Assembly: GCF_014451325.2 (NCBI RefSeq)
Contig: NZ_JACSCH020000007.1
Coordinates: 68,965-132,964, forward strand
Origin: Streptomyces sp. CB02980
Lineage (GTDB): Bacteria > Actinomycetota > Actinomycetes > Streptomycetales > Streptomycetaceae
DNA length: 64,000 bases
Direction: 5' to 3'
Part shown: positions 56,220-64,000 of the stretch, in pieces
Numbering within the stretch: the stretch's first letter is position 1
How the letters are laid out: every line of letters begins with the position of its first letter
Notes under the pieces: generated by a model
Database searches by the model: none
Told to the model about the DNA's origin: nothing
What the model saw: only the letters and a program-made list of their open reading frames with translations
Translations under genes and position numbers: made by a program

Positions 56220-56669
56220 ATGACCACTCGTGGGCTGGATGAGTTCGCAGGCTGGGTCGAAGGCCTGATGCGACAGCGCGGCTACGACATCGACAGCCCG
56301 CGCGGCGGCGGCAAGTCCCGGATCGCGGACGAGGCCGGGGTGCACCGGGCCGCCGTCACGCGCCTGCTGCAGCGGCAGAGCATGCCCGACCTGGAGACCA
56401 TGCGCAGGATCGCCCCGCTGCTCGGGGTCTCGGTCCGCGACATGCTGATCCGGTCCGGCCGCGTGAGCCCGGAGGAGCTCCCGATGGCGGCGGATCTGCT
56501 GCCGCCGAGCGACTGGCAGCCGTCGATGGAGGACTTCGCGCGCTGGCTGGGCGTCCCCGACGACCGTATGGGCGTCTTCGTCAAGGTCGTGAACCAGTTC
56601 CTGGAGCCCGACGCGGAGGCGGAGGGGCCCGCCGGGGCCCCCGAACCCCGCCGCACGGCCCGGGACTGA
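56220..56669 (+). CDS. XRE-family HTH repressor of the tail module
   Basis: This 149-residue protein contains KSRIADEAGVHRAAVTRLLQRQSMPDLETMRRIAPLLGVSVRDML (about residues 28-75), a Cro/C1-type HTH. The C-terminal half has a SMEDFARWLGVPDDRMGVFVKVVNQFL helical element and a Pro/Ala tail, with no Ser-Lys protease motif, so it is not a self-cleaving LexA/CI type. Its divergent position from the WhiB-like operon resembles a lysogeny switch. ATG follows GTGAGGAGCTGTAC. Control of the tail operon is inferred. Confidence 0.82.
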   Translation: MTTRGLDEFAGWVEGLMRQRGYDIDSPRGGGKSRIADEAGVHRAAVTRLLQRQSMPDLETMRRIAPLLGVSVRDMLIRSGRVSPEELPMAADLLPPSDWQPSMEDFARWLGVPDDRMGVFVKVVNQFLEPDAEAEGPAGAPEPRRTARD

Positions 56670-56672
56670 CCC

Positions 56673-56769
56673 CGGTCCCGCCCGGGACCGACCCGGTTCC
56701 GCCCGGTCCCGCCCCGGACCGGGCCCGGCCCGAAGCGATCTTGCCTGGTCCCGGCCTTCCTCGGCCGGG
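56673..56769 (+). terminator. GC-rich hairpins after the XRE gene
   Basis: CGGTCCC/GGGACCG (56673-56679 with 56684-56690) and CCCGGCC/GGCCGGG (56750-56756 with 56763-56769) are stable stems with no U tract. They separate the regulator from the rpsL promoter. Confidence 0.55.
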
Positions 56770-56793
56770 GCCACGTGCGCGTGGGCATTTGTT

Positions 56794-56822
56794 TTGACCG
56801 GAGTCCATGCGATAGGTACGCT
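56794..56822 (+). promoter_or_regulatory. rpsL: Promoter of the str operon (rpsL)
   Basis: TTGACC (56794-56799), a 17-base spacer and TACGCT (56817-56822) form a strong HrdB-type promoter about 190 bases before rpsL. The rest of the 56670-57015 gap holds no gene and forms the leader. Confidence 0.75.
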
Positions 56823-57015
56823 CAAGCCTTGTGCCTGGGGTGTGCCTGGGCTCGCGTGCGTGTCCTCAACCGCAAGGCGAGTCATATATCGGCCACCGTG
56901 ATCCGCGCCTTTCTGCCTTGGCGGAGAGGGCCGCGAGATTCGACACACCCGACCGCGTGGGTCGGCGAATGTTCCAGGTTAGTTTCACCGACGGCACACA
57001 GAAACCGGAGAAGTA

Positions 57016-57387
57016 GTGCCTACGATCCAGCAGCTGGTCCGGAAGGGCCGGCAGGACAAGGTCGAGAAGAACAAGACGCCCGCACTCGAGGGTTCCCCTC
57101 AGCGTCGCGGCGTCTGCACGCGTGTGTTCACGACCACCCCGAAGAAGCCGAACTCGGCCCTCCGTAAGGTCGCGCGTGTGCGTCTGACCTCCGGCATCGA
57201 GGTCACGGCCTACATCCCGGGTGAGGGTCACAACCTGCAGGAGCACTCCATCGTGCTCGTGCGTGGTGGCCGCGTGAAGGACCTGCCGGGTGTTCGCTAC
57301 AAGATCATCCGCGGTTCCCTCGACACGCAGGGCGTCAAGAACCGTAAGCAGGCTCGCAGCCGCTACGGCGCCAAGAAGGAGAAGTAA
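57016..57387 (+). CDS. rpsL: 30S ribosomal protein S12
   Basis: This 123-residue decoding-centre protein contains [12 protein letters not shown] (the Lys of the K43 position) and [10 protein letters not shown] (K88), both wild type, so no streptomycin-resistance change is present. GTG start with CCGGAGAAGTA upstream. It begins the str operon rpsL-rpsG-fusA-tuf, with two bases between stop and rpsG. Confidence 0.98.
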   Translation: MPTIQQLVRKGRQDKVEKNKTPALEGSPQRRGVCTRVFTTTPKKPNSALRKVARVRLTSGIEVTAYIPGEGHNLQEHSIVLVRGGRVKDLPGVRYKIIRGSLDTQGVKNRKQARSRYGAKKEK

Positions 57388-57389
57388 GA

Positions 57390-57860
57390 ATGCCTCGTAA
57401 GGGCCCCGCCCCGAAGCGCCCGGTCATCATCGACCCGGTCTACAGCTCTCCTCTTGTCACCTCGCTGATCAACAAGATCCTGCTGGACGGCAAGCGTTCC
57501 ACCGCCGAGCGCATCGTGTACGGCGCCATGGAGGGTCTTCGTGAGAAGACCGGCCAGGACCCGGTCATCACGCTGAAGCGCGCTCTCGAGAACGTCAAGC
57601 CGGCCCTCGAGGTCAAGTCCCGCCGTGTCGGTGGCGCCACCTACCAGGTGCCGATCGAGGTCAAGCCGGGCCGCGCGTCCACGCTGGCCCTCCGCTGGCT
57701 CGTCGGTTACTCCCGCGCCCGTCGCGAGAAGACCATGACCGAGCGCCTCATGAACGAGCTCCTCGACGCCTCGAACGGCCTCGGTGCGGCCGTCAAGAAG
57801 CGTGAGGACACGCACAAGATGGCCGAGTCCAACAAGGCCTTCGCGCACTACCGCTGGTAG
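57390..57860 (+). CDS. rpsG: 30S ribosomal protein S7
   Basis: This 156-residue assembly protein of the 30S head starts [20 protein letters not shown] and contains [25 protein letters not shown], with the usual C-terminal [21 protein letters not shown] has an AAGGAGAAGTAAGA ribosome binding site inside the end of rpsL. It lies two bases after rpsL and 39 before fusA. Confidence 0.98.
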   Translation: MPRKGPAPKRPVIIDPVYSSPLVTSLINKILLDGKRSTAERIVYGAMEGLREKTGQDPVITLKRALENVKPALEVKSRRVGGATYQVPIEVKPGRASTLALRWLVGYSRARREKTMTERLMNELLDASNGLGAAVKKREDTHKMAESNKAFAHYRW

Positions 57861-57899
57861 TCGCAACCCACATCGAGACCGAGAGAAGACTGAGCCGAT

Positions 57900-60029
<2,130 letters not shown>

Positions 60030-60179
60030 CTCTTCCGAGTTCACGCTTTAGGCTTGACACCAGTCGCCGGGGCTCAGCCCCCGAAACCCGAGGGTTCGGG
60101 TCCCGGCGGATGGCATCCCAGCAAAGATCACCTGGCGCCGATGAGCAAGGCGTACAGAACCACTCCGCAGGAGGATTCA

Positions 60180-61373
<1,194 letters not shown>

Positions 61374-61410
61374 TTGGTGATCTGACCTGGTAGCTCCACG
61401 AGCTGCAGGA

Positions 61411-61442
61411 GAAGGCCCCGCACCTTTCGGTGCGGGGCCTTC
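61411..61442. terminator. Terminator after tuf
   Basis: A perfect 14-base-pair stem (61411-61424 and 61429-61442, TTTC loop) lies between tuf and the converging lipoprotein gene, so it can act on both strands. Confidence 0.85.
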
Positions 61443-61459
61443 TCGCATGTCCGGAGGAG

Positions 61460-63439
61460 TTACGGCCGCCAGCTCCACGGGTGTCCGTCCGCGCCCAGGC
61501 CCACCACGGTCGCCCGGCCCGCGCGCAGGTGCAGCGCCGCCGACACCGCCGGCGCCCCCGTCGGACGGGTCCGCACCCGGTCCCCGGCCCGCACCCGCAG
61601 CCGGCCGTCCGGATCCGTGCCCAGGAGCACGGTCCCCAGCGCCGCGGAGCGCGCGGCGACCACACCCCCGTAGCCGTCCAGACCGGTGTCGCCCCCGGGC
61701 CCGAGGAGTTCCCCGGTCGCCGGGCGCCGGTAGTAGAGCTCGCCGCCCGCCGACGCCACCGTGGATCCGGAGAGCGGCAGCGGCTCCGTCTGCTCGACTC
61801 CGTCCACCCAGTGCCGTACGGACTCCCGTCCCGCCGCGTGGAGGTGCACCCGGCCCGTCGCGTCGAGCGACACGGCGAGTCCGTCCTGGACCTCCGCCGC
61901 CCCGGGGAGCGTCCGCCACGGGCCCCACGCCCCGCTCGCCGCCCGCACCCGGGTCGAGACGTTCTTGTCCGCGTTCCGTACGAAGAGATGCACCCGGCCG
62001 TCGGGCGCCGCGACCGCCACCGGCGCACCGACCCGGCGCCCCCGGTCGTCCGTGCGCTCCGGATTCCCGAGCCCGCGCCAGGCCAGGAACGGGCCACCGG
62101 GGGAGCGCTGCTCCAGGAGCACCAGCTCGCGCCGGTTCCGCCCGCCGTGTCCGTCGACGGCGGAGAACCGCACCCCGAAGAGCAGCACCCGGCCGTCGCC
62201 CAGTACCGCAGAGCCGAGCGCGGGGGCGAGCGGGCCGCCGCCGAGGTCCTTCGGCTCGCCCCAGACGCCGGGCGTCGTCTCCTGCCAGCGGACCGCGCGC
62301 AGGCCGAGCACCCCGTAGGCGTCGAGGCGGCCGTCCGGCCGCTCGGCGAGCGCCGGGCCCGCGGTGGGCCAGCGGTGGTGGGTGGAGCGGACCCAGCCCT
62401 TGCGGTTGGTGAGCGGCCGTTCGCCGCCGACGCCGTAGTCGCCGCAGCCCGAGGGGTTGCCGCACTCCCAGGAGGGGTCACCGCCGTACGGGACGAGGCG
62501 GGCGGCCTTCGCCTTGAGCACCTGGGGCGGGAGGTTCTTCGGCCAGTGCCGGTTGTAGTAGCCGCGGAAGGCGGTCGTCGTGAACGCCGGTATGGGTTCG
62601 CCGTCCCGGACCGCGTCCGAGACCCAGCGGCTCAGCGCGGCCCAGGTGAAGGAGGCGACGGCCGTGTGGTCGCCGTGGTCCGAGTAGCCGGGCTGCTCCG
62701 AGTCCCGCTTGCGGGTGGCCTCGTCGCTGAGCTGGATGTCCGGGTCGGGGTCCAGGGTGTGCACGACGGTGGGCCGGTAGCGGCCGAGCAGTCCGACGAG
62801 GACGCCGACCAGCTGGTCGTAGTCGTAGGTGTCCGAACGGGTGACGGGCGAACCGGTCGACAGATGGGTCCGCAGCTCCAGGGCGCGGTCGTGCCAGAGG
62901 GCCGGCAGGGCCATGTAGCGACGGTTCGTGTGCATCGGCAGGTTGAGGAAGACCAGCTCGATCCGGTTCCGGCCGTGGACGAGGGTGTCGATCTCCGCCC
63001 GTCGGCCGCCGGGGAGCGTGAGCGCCTCGCGCTGCCAGGGCGTGAACATCGGCAGGCCGAGCGCCGCCGCGTACGACTGGCGCAGGCCCTGGTGGCGTGC
63101 CGAGGAGTAGGCGGCGCGGTCCGGGGGAGTGTCCGGCATTCCCTTGATCCGGTTCCGGCCGGTGTGCTCGCCCGCGGTCACGTACACGGAGACGAGCGGG
63201 ACCCCGGCGTCGAGGAGGCGCTGGGTGTCCGGGTTCATGAAGTACAGGTCGTCGTCGGGGTGTGCGGCGACCTGCAGGAGCAGCGCCCGCCGGGTCCGTG
63301 CAGAGGCGATCGGCTTGCCGGGCGCGGGGTCGACGGTCGGCGCGGCCCTGCGCGGCTCCGGTACGGAACACCCGGCGACGGCCGAGGTGACGGCGAGGGC
63401 GGCGGCGAGAACCGCCCGCCGGCGGGGTGCTGTGGTCAC
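61460..63439 (-). CDS. Secreted PIG-L/LmbE-family deacetylase lipoprotein with a C-terminal beta-repeat region
   Basis: This 659-residue lipoprotein has a basic signal ([23 protein letters not shown]) with lipobox Cys24. The LmbE/PIG-L zinc deacetylase domain covers about residues 45-290, with [30 protein letters not shown] and [14 protein letters not shown]. The C-terminal 330 residues consist of repeated strands with GRVHLHA and [10 protein letters not shown] units, suggesting a beta-propeller or lectin. It likely removes N-acetyl groups from an external sugar. GTG 63439 was selected. The longer frame lacks a signal before it. Confidence 0.85.
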   Translation of the reverse strand: MTTAPRRRAVLAAALAVTSAVAGCSVPEPRRAAPTVDPAPGKPIASARTRRALLLQVAAHPDDDLYFMNPDTQRLLDAGVPLVSVYVTAGEHTGRNRIKGMPDTPPDRAAYSSARHQGLRQSYAAALGLPMFTPWQREALTLPGGRRAEIDTLVHGRNRIELVFLNLPMHTNRRYMALPALWHDRALELRTHLSTGSPVTRSDTYDYDQLVGVLVGLLGRYRPTVVHTLDPDPDIQLSDEATRKRDSEQPGYSDHGDHTAVASFTWAALSRWVSDAVRDGEPIPAFTTTAFRGYYNRHWPKNLPPQVLKAKAARLVPYGGDPSWECGNPSGCGDYGVGGERPLTNRKGWVRSTHHRWPTAGPALAERPDGRLDAYGVLGLRAVRWQETTPGVWGEPKDLGGGPLAPALGSAVLGDGRVLLFGVRFSAVDGHGGRNRRELVLLEQRSPGGPFLAWRGLGNPERTDDRGRRVGAPVAVAAPDGRVHLFVRNADKNVSTRVRAASGAWGPWRTLPGAAEVQDGLAVSLDATGRVHLHAAGRESVRHWVDGVEQTEPLPLSGSTVASAGGELYYRRPATGELLGPGGDTGLDGYGGVVAARSAALGTVLLGTDPDGRLRVRAGDRVRTRPTGAPAVSAALHLRAGRATVVGLGADGHPWSWRP

Positions 63440-63567
63440 GTTCGCGGTCCGTCCCCTGGGCAGTGCGGTCCCCCGTAAGACGGATGTTCGATGCCGGTGG
63501 TTGTGTGCGGACCGATCCCCGCCTGGCAGGATTCGGCCACCGGAAAGGGATCTTCGAAGATCGCCGT

Positions 63568-63594
63568 CGATCACGTCGATCACGTCGATCACGT
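63568..63594. repeat. Three tandem copies of CGATCACGT
   Basis: Three exact 9-base units form a short repeat in the 231-base gap between the PIG-L start and the YCII-related start. Each unit contains GATCACGT, but no matching regulator is known to me. The rest of the gap shows no gene. Confidence 0.7.
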
Positions 63595-63670
63595 CGAGGC
63601 CCGGCCGCCGGCTCCGACCAAGGGGTGACAGCGCGCCGCAGGGGCGGGCGGGACGGGGAGGACGACCACG

Positions 63671-64000
63671 ATGAAGTACGTCGCGATGATCTACGGCAAC
63701 CAGGCCAAGTGGGACGCCTTCCCCGCCGAGGCCTGGCCCGAGGCGATCGCCCGCCAGGAGGCCTTCACCAGGAAGTACTGCGAGAGCGGCGAGCTGATCG
63801 GCGCGTACGGACTCGCCGACGCGGCCGCCGCCCAGCTCGTACGGCGTGAGGGCGGCGCCCCCGCGGTCACCGACGGCCCGTACCTGGGGACCGAGGAATA
63901 CCCGGCCAGCTTCTACCTGCTCGACTGCGACAGCCGGGAGCGGGCCCAGGAGATCGCCGCGGACATGCCCTTCGCGGACACCGACCCCGTCGAGCTGTGG
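63671..64000 (+). CDS. YCII-related (DGPF domain) protein, 3' end cut by the window
   Basis: The visible 110 residues begin MKYVAMIYGNQAKWDAFPAE and contain the family motif VTDGPYLGTEEYPASFYLLD, normally DGPF. Small proteins of this type have a dimeric alpha-beta fold, are often encoded near extracytoplasmic-function sigma factors, and have no well-established function. ATG follows GGGGAGGACGACCACG. No stop occurs before the end of the window. Confidence 0.85.
   Translation, partial: MKYVAMIYGNQAKWDAFPAEAWPEAIARQEAFTRKYCESGELIGAYGLADAAAAQLVRREGGAPAVTDGPYLGTEEYPASFYLLDCDSRERAQEIAADMPFADTDPVELW

Noticed and set aside
60053-60058. Full tuf promoter at TTGACA in the fusA-tuf gap
   Set aside because: No -10 hexamer is found at the right distance, so only a possible -35 is mentioned under tuf.

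Overview
The window is very GC-rich, uses GTG starts freely, has stop-start overlaps of 1-4 bases throughout, and carries a C-type L33, a WhiB-like protein and the actinobacterial gene order secE-nusG-rplK-rplA-rplJ-rplL-rpoB-rpoC-rpsL-rpsG-fusA-tuf. This is the chromosome of a Streptomyces or a very close relative. The species cannot be read from the sequence alone.

Positions 1-8346 hold the distal half of a nuo cluster (nuoH-I-J-K-L-M-N) for the membrane arm of respiratory complex I. It is preceded by the tail of an unidentified gene that ends in 15 Gly-Pro-Thr triplets. The short NuoH and the following mscL and htpX suggest the second, partial nuo locus of streptomycetes rather than the main one. 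Positions 8382-16543 carry membrane and housekeeping genes: mscL, htpX, a YccF protein, a barstar-like protein, an APC permease, an alkB-ogt repair pair, yajQ, tRNA-Tyr, an NAD(P)-binding protein and a degenerate amidohydrolase. Positions 16751-24860 carry tRNA-Thr, tRNA-Met, rpmG, two MaoC hot-dog genes, a TetR/MFS efflux pair with matching operators, murB, an unknown gene, adenosine deaminase, an aspartate-type aminotransferase and tRNA-Trp. Positions 24964-37983 are the secE-nusG, rplK-rplA, rplJ-rplL and rpoB-rpoC block, with a lipoprotein gene, an L10 leader and several clear terminators. Positions 57016-61373 are the str operon (rpsL, rpsG, fusA, tuf). The window ends with a PIG-L-type lipoprotein and a partial YCII protein.

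The remarkable part is the 19 kb between rpoC and rpsL (38072-56669). Most of it lies on the minus strand and reads as a complete non-contractile (siphovirus-like) tail module. Running leftward it encodes a tail-terminator candidate, a tail-tube protein, a tail-assembly chaperone with a GGGGGAA -1 frameshift, a membrane-spanning tail protein, two short related tape-measure proteins, a distal tail protein, three tandem related tail fibres, a hub-like protein, two small tail proteins, an amidase endolysin, a holin and a second small membrane protein. The window has no capsid, portal, terminase, protease, connector, integrase or replication gene, and no sheath or AAA+ ATPase. The likely product is therefore an F-type tailocin-like particle released by lysis, neither a prophage nor a contractile injection system.

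A regulatory cassette (XRE repressor, WhiB-like protein, Cys-rich protein, MerR-type HTH protein) and an ATP-grasp gene sit at the rpsL side. A LexA-like box lies in the divergent region at 50.5 kb. A shared GTTGCGTGCG motif lies upstream of the tail operon and in the regulator intergenic region. Together these suggest damage-responsive and repressor-controlled expression.
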